Below are positions 1-7,773 of a stretch of DNA of 39,630 nt, one piece after another (within the stretch, counting starts at the first letter, position 1; every line of letters begins with the position of its first letter). The DNA comes from Polyangiaceae bacterium (GTDB lineage: Bacteria; Myxococcota_A; Polyangia; Polyangiales; Polyangiaceae): assembly GCA_013361525.1 (NCBI GenBank), contig JABFXY010000214.1, positions 1 through 39,630 of the forward strand, in the 5' to 3' direction. The translations under genes and the position numbers were made by a program. The notes under the pieces are model-generated. The model was not told the origin of the DNA, searched no databases, and saw only the letters and a program-made list of their open reading frames with translations.

Positions 1-40
1 GGCGGCGGCGGCGCGGGCGGCGGCGCGGGCGGCGGCCGCG
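1..40. repeat. GGC/GCG low-complexity tract at the window edge
   Basis: The first 40 bases are almost only GGC, GCG and CGG steps. Read on the plus strand from base 2 they encode an alanine-rich tail with spaced arginines that stops at TAG 53-55. The tract could therefore be the 3' end of an Ala-rich protein whose body lies outside the window. A plain GC microsatellite is equally possible. Confidence 0.35.
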
Positions 41-171
41 AAAGATTCGCCATAGGTTGCAACATCCCCCCGCGATTCGTTCGCGCAAATGGGTGCTCCA
101 GCCAAGCGCGCAACCAGGTTTCGCGAAGTTACGCCGGCAACAGTCCCGAACCCAATACCTGAGCCTGAGAA

Positions 172-224
172 ACCGCGAACGAATGGGCACCGGACAGCGC
201 AACCTGCACCGATTCGTTCGCGGT
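172..224. repeat. 13-bp perfect inverted repeat in the first intergenic stretch
   Basis: ACCGCGAACGAAT (172-184) is mirrored by ATTCGTTCGCGGT (212-224), with a 27-base loop. A further CGATTCGTTCGCG copy lies at 73-85. The core ATTCGTTCGC returns at 3236-3245 in another hairpin. I see no gene between 56 and 291. This stretch lies downstream of the stop of the 292-711 gene, so it may hold its terminator. Confidence 0.5.
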
Positions 225-291
225 CATTGGTCTGTCACAACAATGTGGGTACGAGCCTAGGGTCGCGCATTATGAGGATGGTTTCGCGGAC

Positions 292-711
292 TCAGGTTTC
301 GACCCCCGGCAACCTCCGCGCTGCCGCAAGCTCGAAGAGCAGCTGAACGACCTCTTGGGTCGCGCTGAGCGTCGGCTCGGGAAGGAGGTCCCACATCTCG
401 CGGACGAATTGCAATTTGAACGAGCGGCGACCTTCATCGTCCTCACAAGTGATGGAGATCTCCGCGACGTCGTCATACATCGCGCCGTATCGGCGGGCTC
501 CCACCATTGCGAAGTCGATCCGGCCAAGGAGGTTCGTAAGTCTAACTACAGTCTCTGGGTCGACCGGCTTGTGGCGCGGACGCCGCTCGCGTTTCGATTC
601 CCAGTCATCACCTCGCCCCCACGATATTCGAACGCCGCCACTTGGTCCGATCGACATTAGCCACGGAGCGCGCGAGCCAAAGCCGGGGTAAAATTCGACC
701 GTTACTTGCAT
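292..711 (-). CDS. Unknown protein, last gene of an overlapping trio
   Basis: A 139-residue protein that I do not recognise. It starts with MQVTVEFYPGFG and has a tryptophan-containing, beta-looking first half (ISWGRGDDWESK) and a helical C-terminus (EVVQLLFELAAARR). No signal peptide or membrane segment is seen. The ATG at 711 was chosen because the preceding gene's TAA lies at 704-702, so start and stop overlap in ATGCAAGTAA, a layout typical of translational coupling. A longer in-frame extension upstream would only copy the neighbour's sequence in another frame. It is probably co-transcribed with the two genes upstream and acts with them. Confidence 0.6.
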   Translation of the reverse strand: MQVTVEFYPGFGSRAPWLMSIGPSGGVRISWGRGDDWESKRERRPRHKPVDPETVVRLTNLLGRIDFAMVGARRYGAMYDDVAEISITCEDDEGRRSFKLQFVREMWDLLPEPTLSATQEVVQLLFELAAARRLPGVET

Positions 712-1520
712 GACGCGATAGCCCGGCGAGGCCCAGGGTCGTCCGTCACGCGCGTATCCGAGAGCCGAAAATCCGTCGCCAGATCCTTCAAAGCGACACC
801 ATCTTCCAGGAAGCGTAGCGCGACACCGACCACCGCTTCCAGGTTCGCGCATTGGGCGTCCAACCGCGTACGCTCCTCAAATAGGCTGATGTGCCCAGAG
901 CTCAGGCGACACCGTTTGGGACCAGATATCAACCACGCGTCGCTCCAGGCGCCGCGGCGAACGATCTCGGGGCGCAGCCTGCTGCCTGCGCGGATGAGAT
1001 GCTCCGCGACGAGCCGCGCTTCGAGGTCCGGCGCGGAGCCAAAGAACGGCTCCATCGGCGACGCCCGGAGCGCGGCCTCTATCGCGCGCACCGCGTCCTC
1101 GAGACCAAGCGACAGGTCCTCTATGCGATAGTCGCCATTGGGTTGGCGAGACACAATCGGAAAGTCACCGACCCACGGATAATGGGAGCTCGCCGAGAAG
1201 CACAAGCGGTTGAGGCTCGAGTAGCTGTAAAAGCGCGACGCGATCGGGCTCGCTGCGAGGCGGGTGATCAACGGGGCGAGCGGCGCAAGCACACCTCGGG
1301 GATTCGCGATCCGATCGAGGACATGCAACCAGTGCCAACGAGCCGGGTCGACCTCGAGCACATCCGCGTGTCGCTCCAGCTGTATGCTTCTCGCAGCGAG
1401 CTGGGTGACGGGGGTCCGTCGAAGGAGCCATGCCGCGATATCGTCGGAGAGATCCGGGCGGTCTTGTGCGAACGCAAGCTGTGCCTGGCCTACGAAGAAA
1501 CCGCATGAGTCATTGCGCAC
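702..1520 (-). CDS. Unknown protein, middle gene of an overlapping trio
   Basis: About 272 residues, soluble, with no signal peptide. The N-terminal part is helical and Leu/Arg-rich (AAWLLRRTPVTQLAARS). The middle contains an aromatic stretch, FYSYSSLNRLCFSASSHYPW, followed by a short strand-loop segment. The C-terminus contains WLISGPKRCRLSSGH. The pattern LCFS followed by an aromatic-rich YPW segment faintly recalls DUF6193-type proteins, but I would not assign it. The start is uncertain: GTG at 1520 gives a 31-base overlap with the previous gene, and no clear Shine-Dalgarno sequence is visible. The 3' end overlaps the next start by ten bases. The tight packing suggests the three products are made in fixed ratio. 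Confidence 0.6.
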   Translation of the reverse strand: MRNDSCGFFVGQAQLAFAQDRPDLSDDIAAWLLRRTPVTQLAARSIQLERHADVLEVDPARWHWLHVLDRIANPRGVLAPLAPLITRLAASPIASRFYSYSSLNRLCFSASSHYPWVGDFPIVSRQPNGDYRIEDLSLGLEDAVRAIEAALRASPMEPFFGSAPDLEARLVAEHLIRAGSRLRPEIVRRGAWSDAWLISGPKRCRLSSGHISLFEERTRLDAQCANLEAVVGVALRFLEDGVALKDLATDFRLSDTRVTDDPGPRRAIASCK

Positions 1521-2020
1521 GCAGCACGATCGTTCCCCCCGTACACCCACAGCTCGAACGAAGGATCACCGCCGATCTCCCACTGCAGACGCTCGTCGAG
1601 GCGGCAAGCGATCGCCTGCATGGCTCGGCGCCGTTCGTTGACGAATGGCGCCTTCTCCTCCAGCGCGGCTGCGGAGACGCCCGACAGCCAAGCGACCGCG
1701 CAAGTGATCACTTCGGCGCGGTCGCCGGTACGACCGCTTGCGATCGTGCTCTCACCATTCTGAATCGTGACGTAGAACTCCGGCCCTTCGCGGGGAACGT
1801 CAGCTGGACCCAGCGAACTTCTCGAGTTCCCTGGGTTCATCCCGAGCATGAGGCCGGATATGACGCGGTCATACCCAAAGCAATGAACGCGGAGCGCGCG
1901 CTCCGCTACCGGCGAGATGTCGACCTGCCAGTGCACGCCCCCTCCCTCGACCCGCGCGTCGATCCCGCGGTTCGCCAGGGCGCTGACGAGCCGATGCGCT
2001 TCTGACTCATTTTGCCGCAT
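1490..2020 (-). CDS. Unknown protein, first gene of an overlapping trio
   Basis: A 176-residue protein of unknown function. It begins MRQNESEAHRLVSALANRG, continues through a strand-rich centre (VHWQVDISPVAERALRVH, then EFYVTIQNG) and ends with ELWVYGGNDRAACAMTHAVSS. The layout looks like a small alpha/beta domain. No catalytic motif is recognisable. ATG 2020 is preferred; an in-frame GTG lies at 2035. It is the first gene of the minus-strand trio running to 292. Small overlapping sets of orphan proteins like this often belong to toxin/immunity or contact-dependent loci, but nothing in the sequence proves that here. Confidence 0.6.
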   Translation of the reverse strand: MRQNESEAHRLVSALANRGIDARVEGGGVHWQVDISPVAERALRVHCFGYDRVISGLMLGMNPGNSRSSLGPADVPREGPEFYVTIQNGESTIASGRTGDRAEVITCAVAWLSGVSAAALEEKAPFVNERRRAMQAIACRLDERLQWEIGGDPSFELWVYGGNDRAACAMTHAVSS

Positions 2021-2132
2021 CCCTGCATCGTGCACCGCGAGACGCCGCTTCGGTAGATGAACCTGAGATCCGCACCCTTCGCCGACAACGGGCTAGCTTA
2101 GTCCGCCCGAAGGGCGGCCAAGTGACAATCAC

Positions 2133-2238
2133 GGGGCTGTCCCGACGTCGGCGTGCGGCTCGCCGCTCGGCCCGGCCTACCCGTCCGCGCGTCAGCGGGG
2201 GCCGGACCGAACGCCGAGCCGAAATTTGGGACAGCCCC
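2133..2238. repeat. REP/MITE-like element with 11-bp terminal inverted repeats
   Basis: GGGGCTGTCCC (2133-2143) and GGGACAGCCCC (2228-2238) are perfect mirror arms about 85 bases apart. The interior is very GC-rich and partly self-complementary (TCGGCGTGCGGCTCG near the left, CGAACGCCGAG near the right). The right arm touches the stop codon of the dehydrogenase gene (TAG at 2240-2238), so the element would form a hairpin just after that gene and could end its transcript. I see no coding region between 2021 and 2237. Confidence 0.55.
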
Positions 2239-2978
2239 TAGCGCTTCCCGGCCAGGGCAACCGCATCCGCACCCGCCGGAAATCGCAGCTGCCCCGTCGT
2301 ATCATTGGCCGCCCGCCAAACCTCTTCAGCGACGTCCGACTCCTTGGTTCGCGCCGTCTGCTGTCCGAGTGCGGTAAACGCACGTTGAGCGAACGGCCCA
2401 TATGCCTCCGGAATCAAGTCGTCGGCGAGGGGGGTATTCGTGGTGAAGCGTGTCGACGGGCAGTAACCCGGCTCGACGAGCTTGGCGCGCACGCCGAACT
2501 CTTCGAGCTCGAGCGCCAGCGAAGCCGTGAATCCTTCGATGGCCATCTTGCTCGCGGTGTAGATGGCCACGAGCGGCATCGGCGCGAGCGTCGCGCTCGA
2601 GGTGACGTTGACGATGACGCCGGTCCTGCGCTTGCGGAATTGGGGCACCAGCGCCTGTGTCATCGCCATGACACCAAAGGTATTGGCCTCGAACACGTCG
2701 CGCGCCTTGGCCATCGGCGTGGCCTCGAATGCACCGAACGCGCCGACGCCCGCGTTGTTGACGAGGACATCGATGGGGCCGCTCGCCTCGAGAGCCGCGG
2801 AGATTTGCTCAGGTTTCGTCACGTCGAGCCCCAACACGCGCATTCGCTCGCCGCGGGGCAACACGTCTTCACGCGGCGTGCGCATTGTTCCGATCACGTT
2901 CCACCCGTTCGCGTGGAAGTAACGCGCGGTCTCATTGCCATAGCCGGAGGAGCAACCCGTAATCAGCACAGTCTTCAT
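2238..2978 (-). CDS. Short-chain dehydrogenase/reductase (classical SDR)
   Basis: A 246-residue classical SDR, full length for the family. The Rossmann glycine motif TGCSSGYG is at residues 7-14, NNAG at 74-77, a serine pair at 127-128, and the catalytic Tyr140 and Lys144 in YTASK. Family members move hydride between NAD(P)H and alcohol or carbonyl substrates in the cytoplasm. TGCSSGYG and MRTPRE after the second strand fit the NADP-preferring branch with Arg residues, but the substrate cannot be read from sequence. It is a single gene: about 330 bases of non-coding DNA lie upstream and a hairpin-forming repeat touches its stop codon. ATG start at 2978. Confidence 0.93.
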   Translation of the reverse strand: MKTVLITGCSSGYGNETARYFHANGWNVIGTMRTPREDVLPRGERMRVLGLDVTKPEQISAALEASGPIDVLVNNAGVGAFGAFEATPMAKARDVFEANTFGVMAMTQALVPQFRKRRTGVIVNVTSSATLAPMPLVAIYTASKMAIEGFTASLALELEEFGVRAKLVEPGYCPSTRFTTNTPLADDLIPEAYGPFAQRAFTALGQQTARTKESDVAEEVWRAANDTTGQLRFPAGADAVALAGKR

Positions 2979-3084
2979 GGGGAGGAAGCTAATGGCTGCA
3001 GCCAGGACGATCTATAACGTGACGTCCATCATTCATTCGCGATCGTCTGGACCAACGAATGCTCCGTCCACGGCGACCGCGTCG

Positions 3085-3130
3085 GGCGGAAGCGCGAGGC
3101 ACGAGGCGGAAGCGCGAGGCGGAAGCGCGA
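3085..3130. repeat. Three copies of a 13-bp direct repeat
   Basis: GGCGGAAGCGCGA occurs at 3085-3097, 3105-3117 and 3118-3130. The last two copies are adjacent and the first is 7 bases away. The array lies in the 327-base gap upstream of the dehydrogenase (2979-3305), which holds no convincing gene. It could be a slippage product or a regulator-binding cluster. Confidence 0.5.
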
Positions 3131-3198
3131 CATGCACCAGAATGACGCGCGAACGGCATTGAAATCACGTCAACGGCTGGTGACTCTTCCTCGTCGGC

Positions 3199-3245
3199 GC
3201 GAACGAAACCAGGGTGTACGCTACAACCCCTGGTGATTCGTTCGC
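3199..3245. terminator. Imperfect hairpin downstream of the 3306-3800 gene
   Basis: GCGAACGAAACCAGGG (3199-3214) faces CCCTGGTGATTCGTTCGC (3228-3245). The arms pair over 9 plus 7 bases with a small bulge. The outer arm is the same ATTCGTTCGC word seen at 73-85 and 212-221. It lies 60 bases past the stop of the minus-strand gene 3306-3800, so it may terminate that transcript. No T-run follows. Confidence 0.4.
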
Positions 3246-3305
3246 AGTGCCCTGTCGCTCGATTGGGCCGCGCCGCGCTCGCAAACTCACGACTTCGCGT
3301 CGCAG

Positions 3306-3800
3306 TCACTGGTAGTCGAGCGGATCGAAGTCCTCAGGCAGCGAAGGATACAACCCCGTTGCTCGTACCGCTTCCATCGTGGTCGTCGGATTCGCGTTGC
3401 CGTTCAGGATCCGAACGAGCGCGACCATCACGTCCATGTGGACCTTCACCGTTCGCTTGCGAAGCGAAACGAGCTCGACGAGGCCTGCCTCGACCTCGGA
3501 ACCGAGCTCGCCTGCCGCAGCGAGCTGAGAGAAGATCAAACCTGCTTCGAGGTATCCGTCCAGCGGTGCGCGAGCGGCCAGAGCCGAACGGGTCGTGCTG
3601 TGGAAGAGCATGTGCAGTGCTCGTTGCCGAGCAGGCCCATCCGCGGCGTCGCTGGGGACGCGAACCCCGAGCGCTACCTCGTAAGCCTCCACGACCTTTC
3701 GATTGTATTCGACGAGGATCTCGTGGACCTGCGGCCGCAGGGATTCGAGATAGGCCTCGACGAGGTGCGTAAGCGTCCGGGTGTGCTCGTCCTGTGTCAT
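3306..3800 (-). CDS. Unknown small, mostly helical protein
   Basis: A 164-residue soluble protein that I do not recognise. The predicted character is almost entirely helical (HLVEAYLESLRPQVHEILVE, then LFHSTTRSALAARA, then VELVSLRKRTVKVHMD), ending in an acidic tail LPEDFDPLDYQ. There is no signal peptide. It is transcribed away from the AraC-type gene starting at 3858, with only 57 bases between the two starts. The regulator may therefore control this gene as well as itself. ATG start at 3800. Confidence 0.65.
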   Translation of the reverse strand: MTQDEHTRTLTHLVEAYLESLRPQVHEILVEYNRKVVEAYEVALGVRVPSDAADGPARQRALHMLFHSTTRSALAARAPLDGYLEAGLIFSQLAAAGELGSEVEAGLVELVSLRKRTVKVHMDVMVALVRILNGNANPTTTMEAVRATGLYPSLPEDFDPLDYQ

Positions 3801-3857
3801 GGCTTCGACTCAACGTAGTCGCTTCCTCCGGTGCGCGCCCCGCGTTAGATCTGCTCG

Positions 3858-4760
3858 GTGCTTCTATCCAGCACACGGTTTTCGCAAGGGAGCGTCGAGC
3901 TCCACATGCACGTCGCGCTCGAGCCGGAGTACGCGCTCTTCTACAACCGGCGGCGCGGCTTGCTCTACGACAACCGCTACCAACCCTGCAGCCAGGCTCC
4001 GTCGCGCGGGCGCGTCACGTTTCACACGCTGCTCGAGGGGTCGCTCTCGACGTCGAATGGCCTCGAGGTGACGGGGCCGGCGCTGGTGTGCATGTCGCAC
4101 GACGTGTTCGAGGGCGCTTCGGGATCGCGGCCGGAGACATTCCGCGCGCACGGCGAACCTCATGTCTCGCTCACGCTGCACATCGACCGCGATTGGGTAG
4201 TCGGTGACCACGAAGCTGCGCCGCATTTGGTGACGCTGTCGGCAGAGGTCGAGCGCGCGGCGCGCGAGTACACGGCACTCGCCGAAGGGCACGGCGACAC
4301 GTCGGCGTTCGAGCGTGCAAGCTCCACCCTCATCGCTGCATTCGTGCGGGATGGTCTGCTGCAGCAACGTCCGCGCGTGCCGCGCACGGCCGCGCAATAC
4401 GGCGAGCGGATTTGGAATGGGCTCAGCGTTTACGTTACGCAGCTCGATGCGTCGCCGACGCTCGGCATGTTGTCCGACCTCATCAACATCTCGCCGCGCA
4501 CCGCCGATCGATTGATGAAGCAGCTGACGGAGACCTACGGCCTTCCCGCCGAGGGTTTTCGGGACATGATTCGGCGCTGGCGCCTCAAGCTTGCGACGCT
4601 TCTGCTCTCCGGTCGCGACCTCACGGTGCGTGTGGTCGCGCAGAGGGTCGGCTATCGAAATGCCGAGGCGCTCGCGAATGCGCTCGCCGCGGAAGGTTTG
4701 CTCGCGCCGAGCCGCTATCGCCAGCTCTGGGACGAGCCCTATCGAAACGAGAAGCGCTGA
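3858..4760 (+). CDS. AraC-family transcriptional regulator
   Basis: About 300 residues. The N-terminal half is a cupin-like sensing region, rich in strands and aromatics, that shows no specific ligand motif. The C-terminal part (about 205-290) is a double helix-turn-helix of the AraC/XylS type: the first helix pair surrounds LINISPRTADRLMKQL, and the second is LTVRVVAQRVGYRNAEALANA, matching the usual GY-[RS]-N-A region. It should bind DNA as a dimer. GTG at 3858 gives the longest form; an in-frame ATG at 3906 is an alternative. It diverges from the unknown 3306-3800 gene and ends one base before the TetR gene on the other strand. Confidence 0.88.
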   Translation: MLLSSTRFSQGSVELHMHVALEPEYALFYNRRRGLLYDNRYQPCSQAPSRGRVTFHTLLEGSLSTSNGLEVTGPALVCMSHDVFEGASGSRPETFRAHGEPHVSLTLHIDRDWVVGDHEAAPHLVTLSAEVERAAREYTALAEGHGDTSAFERASSTLIAAFVRDGLLQQRPRVPRTAAQYGERIWNGLSVYVTQLDASPTLGMLSDLINISPRTADRLMKQLTETYGLPAEGFRDMIRRWRLKLATLLLSGRDLTVRVVAQRVGYRNAEALANALAAEGLLAPSRYRQLWDEPYRNEKR

Positions 4761-4761
4761 T

Positions 4762-5379
4762 TCATTCGGACGCGATCGCTAGGGCCACACGCGCGGAGAC
4801 TGCGAGCGATTGAAGGAACGACTCCTCCCGTTTGCGATCCGAATCGCCGAGCGACATCAGCGCCGCCCCGGTCATCGAGGCGAGCACCAGATCGGCGGCT
4901 GCCTCGAAATGCGGCGTGACCGCGAGCTCCGGAAATAGCTCCTTCGCGACGTCGAGGGTCTGAACGCGGTGTGCCGCGAGGACCGGCTCGAGTGCGTTCT
5001 TCAATGCCGGCTCGGTGGGGGCCGCCGCATAGAGCTCGTGCAGCACGCGAACCTCATCGGTCTTGAAGACTCGCCATAGCCCGCGAATCACGTGCTCGAC
5101 GGGATCGGCGCCCTTCTTTGCCGACCTCATCGCGAGGCGAAAGCGAGGAAAGAGCGACGCGCAGAGCGCCGTCGCCGCCGCGGAGAGCAGCGCTTCTTTC
5201 GTCGCGTAGTATCGAAAGAGAGCGCCCTGCGACAAGCCGGCGCGCGCGACGATCTCGGTGGTCGTGGTCTTCGCGTAACCGAGCTCTCGCAGCGTCTGTA
5301 ATGTCGCCTCGAGCAACGCCGCCTGCGTGGAAGCGCGGCGTTCGGACTGCGTCCGGCGAACGGTGCGAGGCGTGGTCAC
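4762..5379 (-). CDS. TetR-family transcriptional repressor
   Basis: A 205-residue regulator. The helix-turn-helix lies at about residues 38-62 (TTTEIVARAGLSQGALFRYY followed by KEALL), the most conserved TetR signature. The C-terminal ligand-binding region is helical (VEHVIRGLWRVFKTDEVRVL onward) and its effector cannot be predicted. The start codon is GTG at 5379. The gene diverges from an AraC-type gene at 5484, and a perfect 15-bp palindrome lies 14 bases upstream of this start, the expected position for self-repression. It converges tail to tail with the AraC gene ending at 4760. Confidence 0.92.
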   Translation of the reverse strand: MTTPRTVRRTQSERRASTQAALLEATLQTLRELGYAKTTTTEIVARAGLSQGALFRYYATKEALLSAAATALCASLFPRFRLAMRSAKKGADPVEHVIRGLWRVFKTDEVRVLHELYAAAPTEPALKNALEPVLAAHRVQTLDVAKELFPELAVTPHFEAAADLVLASMTGAALMSLGDSDRKREESFLQSLAVSARVALAIASE

Positions 5380-5393
5380 TGCTCGACCGTTAC

Positions 5394-5408
5394 GGTCGCC
5401 GGCGCTCG
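5394..5408. promoter_or_regulatory. Palindromic operator candidate for the TetR repressor
   Basis: CGACCGT-T-ACGGTCG is a perfect 7-1-7 palindrome. It sits in the 104-base divergent region between the TetR gene (start 5379) and the AraC-type gene (start 5484), covering the place where the TetR ribosome-binding region or promoter should be. TetR dimers usually bind palindromes of this size, so this is a likely autoregulatory site that might also control the divergent gene. Confidence 0.55.
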
Positions 5409-5483
5409 TCGTCCAGGAAAACGAGACCGTTCCGTCTTGCCGGACTAAGCATCATCGCATACCGAAGTCTGAAGGGCTCACGC

Positions 5484-6497
5484 ATGGCTTCGCTCATTGC
5501 GCCGCTGACGCAGCCGCTCGTCTACGAAGCAGGGCTTCGCGGCGTGGACGCCAACGCGCTGTCGGCCAAGCTCGGCTGCGAGCCGTCACAGCTGTCGGAC
5601 CCCGAGCGGCGCATCCCGATTCAAAACGTGTTCGAAGCTTGGGAGCTCGCGATGCGACAAATCCGCGAGGACCGCTTGCCCATCGACGTCGGCAAACACG
5701 CAACCGTCGCGCGATTCGGCATCCTCGGTTACGTCATGTACACGCGCGGAACCGTCGCCGACGGCCTCAGCGCGCTCTGCCGTTATCACGACCTCATCAA
5801 CGACTCGGGTCGCTTTCGGTTCGAGCCGGGCCCCGAGACGAGCATCGTGTATTGGGAACGGGAAGGGACGCGTACGCTCGGGCACCGCGTCGCGAACGAG
5901 CAAGTGCTCGCCGCCGGCTTCGCCATTGCGCAGCAGGTGCTCGAGAACGGCCTGCCCATTCGTTGGGTCCGCTTTCGTCATCCCGCTCCGCGCAAGTCGT
6001 CCGGGCATGATCAGCACTTCGGTCTGAAGGTCTCGTGGGAAGCCGCGTTCGACGGCGTGGGGATCGACTCGAAGGTATTGTCCACACCACCGCTCGGTCG
6101 CGACGAAGTCGTGCAGGGCTATTTCGCCGAAGCCGCGGAGCAAGCGTTGCGCCGTGTCGCGAAGGCCGGCTCTTGGGCGGTCGAGGTCGCTCGAAACATC
6201 TCGGAGCTCCTGCCGTCCGGTATTCCCAGCGTCACCGCGGTCGCACAAAGAATGAACACCAGCGAGCGCACGCTGCGAAGACGACTCGCGAGCGAGAAAA
6301 CGACGTTCGAGCGTCTCGTCGTCGAGGTTCAACATCAGCGAGCGGTCGAGCTCCTTGCTGGTCCATCGACGCTCAGCGATATCGCGTTCGTGCTGGGCTT
6401 CTCGGATCCGACGGCGTTGTCCCGCGCGTTCCGTCGTTGGACCGGCCTTTCGCCCTCGCAATGGCGACGGCAGCGCGAACAAGGCGAGACGACCTGA
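5484..6497 (+). CDS. AraC-family regulator with arabinose_bd-type N-terminal domain
   Basis: A 337-residue regulator. The N-terminal 190 residues (LTQPLVYEAGLRGVDANAL, then FGILGYVMYTRGTVADGLSA) match the layout of the OruR/ArgR-like AraC branch with an arabinose-binding-type sensor. In that family the ligand is often a fatty acid or amino acid derivative. The C-terminal AraC helix-turn-helix spans about 240-335, including MNTSERTLRRRLASE and LSDIAFVLGFSDPTALSRAF, and ends with the typical WTGLSPSQWRR. ATG 5484 was chosen because sequence before it runs into the divergent TetR promoter region. It may share an operator with the TetR gene. Confidence 0.9.
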   Translation: MASLIAPLTQPLVYEAGLRGVDANALSAKLGCEPSQLSDPERRIPIQNVFEAWELAMRQIREDRLPIDVGKHATVARFGILGYVMYTRGTVADGLSALCRYHDLINDSGRFRFEPGPETSIVYWEREGTRTLGHRVANEQVLAAGFAIAQQVLENGLPIRWVRFRHPAPRKSSGHDQHFGLKVSWEAAFDGVGIDSKVLSTPPLGRDEVVQGYFAEAAEQALRRVAKAGSWAVEVARNISELLPSGIPSVTAVAQRMNTSERTLRRRLASEKTTFERLVVEVQHQRAVELLAGPSTLSDIAFVLGFSDPTALSRAFRRWTGLSPSQWRRQREQGETT

Positions 6498-6499
6498 CC

Positions 6500-6531
6500 G
6501 TGGCGGCCTCGCCCGTGACCCCGGCGGCCAC
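6500..6531 (+). terminator. GC-rich hairpin just after the AraC gene
   Basis: GTGGCGGCC (6500-6508) can pair with GGCGGCCAC (6523-6531) with one mismatch. The hairpin starts three bases after the AraC stop codon. No T-run follows, so termination is possible but unproven. Confidence 0.35.
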
Positions 6532-6606
6532 CCTGATTGCCGGCAAACCGCGCGCGATACACGAGTGCTCCCACATCGGTCCACGGTCGTGGCCACGGGA
6601 GGCACC

Positions 6607-7281
6607 ATGCGTTTCTTTGCCAATGCTTCGTCGCTCGTAGCGATCCTCTGCAGCGTCATCTCGCTCGTTGGTTGTGGCGGAGGCATCGACGTCTTCGATG
6701 ACGCCGGTGGTGCGGGCGCTGGCGGCAGTACGGATGCTGGAGGCGGGTCGGATGAGGGCGGCGCGCCTACGACCGATGACGGGGGCGCGGACAATGGCGG
6801 CTCGCAGGCCGGCGGCGCGGCCGGTGGAGACGGCGGTGCGGGTGGTGATGAAGGAGACGGCGGCGCTGCGCCGGTCGCCTTCCCGGACCTCGTCATCGAC
6901 TTCGCGAACGTCACGATCTTCGACGACGCGGCAAACACCCTCATCTGCCTCAATCGAAATCCCGAGGGCGACGAGGTCGACCTCGGCGACATGCTCGTCG
7001 TGCTGAACTCCGGCGACGTCGAAACGGGCCCGTACCACGTCGCGTTGTCGCTGTATTCGGCAGCGATGGATACGGAATATTCGTGCCCTTCCGATCTCGA
7101 CAACGATGATGGAACGCCGGCGGAAGATGCCGACTATTGGGATGGGCCCTGGTGTTGCGACCTCGGCGTCATTCCCGAGGGGGACTATTACCTCGTTGCG
7201 GAGGTCGATCCTTATGGCGCGGTCGCCGAAGATGACGAGACGAACAACGTTTGGCAGAGCGACGAGGTGAATGTCGATTGA
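6607..7281 (+). CDS. Lipoprotein with Gly/Asp-rich linker and CARDB-like domain
   Basis: A 224-residue predicted lipoprotein. The signal peptide ends in the lipobox LVGC with Cys23. A low-complexity linker of G, D, A and S (about 24-90) follows, of a type common in myxobacterial surface lipoproteins. The C-terminal domain begins PDLVIDFANV and ends with VDPYGAVAEDDETNNVW. Strand-rich start and E-T-N-N-V end are the signature of CARDB-like adhesive Ig-type domains. Four cysteines (LICLN, YSCPS and CC in WCCDL) may form disulfides. It is expected on the outer membrane, perhaps as an adhesin or binding protein. ATG 6607 places the signal peptide correctly. Confidence 0.8.
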   Translation: MRFFANASSLVAILCSVISLVGCGGGIDVFDDAGGAGAGGSTDAGGGSDEGGAPTTDDGGADNGGSQAGGAAGGDGGAGGDEGDGGAAPVAFPDLVIDFANVTIFDDAANTLICLNRNPEGDEVDLGDMLVVLNSGDVETGPYHVALSLYSAAMDTEYSCPSDLDNDDGTPAEDADYWDGPWCCDLGVIPEGDYYLVAEVDPYGAVAEDDETNNVWQSDEVNVD

Positions 7282-7298
7282 TGGGTGGCGACCGGAAA

Positions 7299-7318
7299 GT
7301 GGCGGCGGACGCCGCTAC
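7299..7318. terminator. Bidirectional hairpin between converging genes
   Basis: GTGGCGGC-GGAC-GCCGCTAC forms an 8-bp stem with one G-T pair and a 4-base loop. It lies 17 bases after the lipoprotein stop and overlaps the TAG (7317-7315) of the minus-strand gene. The position fits a shared terminator. Confidence 0.5.
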
Positions 7319-7773
7319 CATCCCATGAGCTCCCAAACAACGAACGACACGATCTGAAAGGCCACGCCCAACCAAACTCCCCGGCGTGTATCGGGACGAC
7401 CGCGCCGCAGGAACAGCACGACGATGATAATGCCGCCGAGCGCCCCCGCGAAGAACCCGAGCCAAAAATTGCCTCCCTCGGCGCGGACATCGGCGTCGGT
7501 GCTCGGCGGTCGATAGGGGTTCAAGTCGCCGGCGCCGCGGGCCGCTCTGCTCGCCACGCGCCCGGGCGACACGGCTCGCCACTCTACCGTGTACGCATTC
7601 AACGCCTCCTCCGGTGGCGTCACCCTCGCGATCAAGCCCTCTACTTCGAGCTCGTGGAGCTTTGCAGAGGCTTCCGGAAGGGCCCATTTGCAATCAATGG
7701 CCAATTGGGCAGTCGTCTTCGTGCCGGTTGCGAGTGAAACGCGCACACGCTCCAGCTCATCGTCGTTCGGCAT
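7315..7773 (-). CDS. Small protein with winged-helix-like N-terminus and two membrane helices
   Basis: A 152-residue protein of unknown function. Residues 1-65 look like a small winged helix (ELERVRVSLATGTKTTAQLA, KLHELEVEGLIARVTPPEE). A proline-containing linker follows. Two hydrophobic helices close the protein: FWLGFFAGALGGIIIVVLFL and VWLGVAFQIVSFVVWELMGW. The arginine-rich loop between them (RRGRPDTRRG) favours a cytoplasmic loop. A DNA-binding fold tied to the membrane would suit a one-component sensor, but this is inference. It stands alone, facing the lipoprotein gene, with a hairpin at the shared 3' end. ATG 7773. Confidence 0.65.
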   Translation of the reverse strand: MPNDDELERVRVSLATGTKTTAQLAIDCKWALPEASAKLHELEVEGLIARVTPPEEALNAYTVEWRAVSPGRVASRAARGAGDLNPYRPPSTDADVRAEGGNFWLGFFAGALGGIIIVVLFLRRGRPDTRRGVWLGVAFQIVSFVVWELMGW

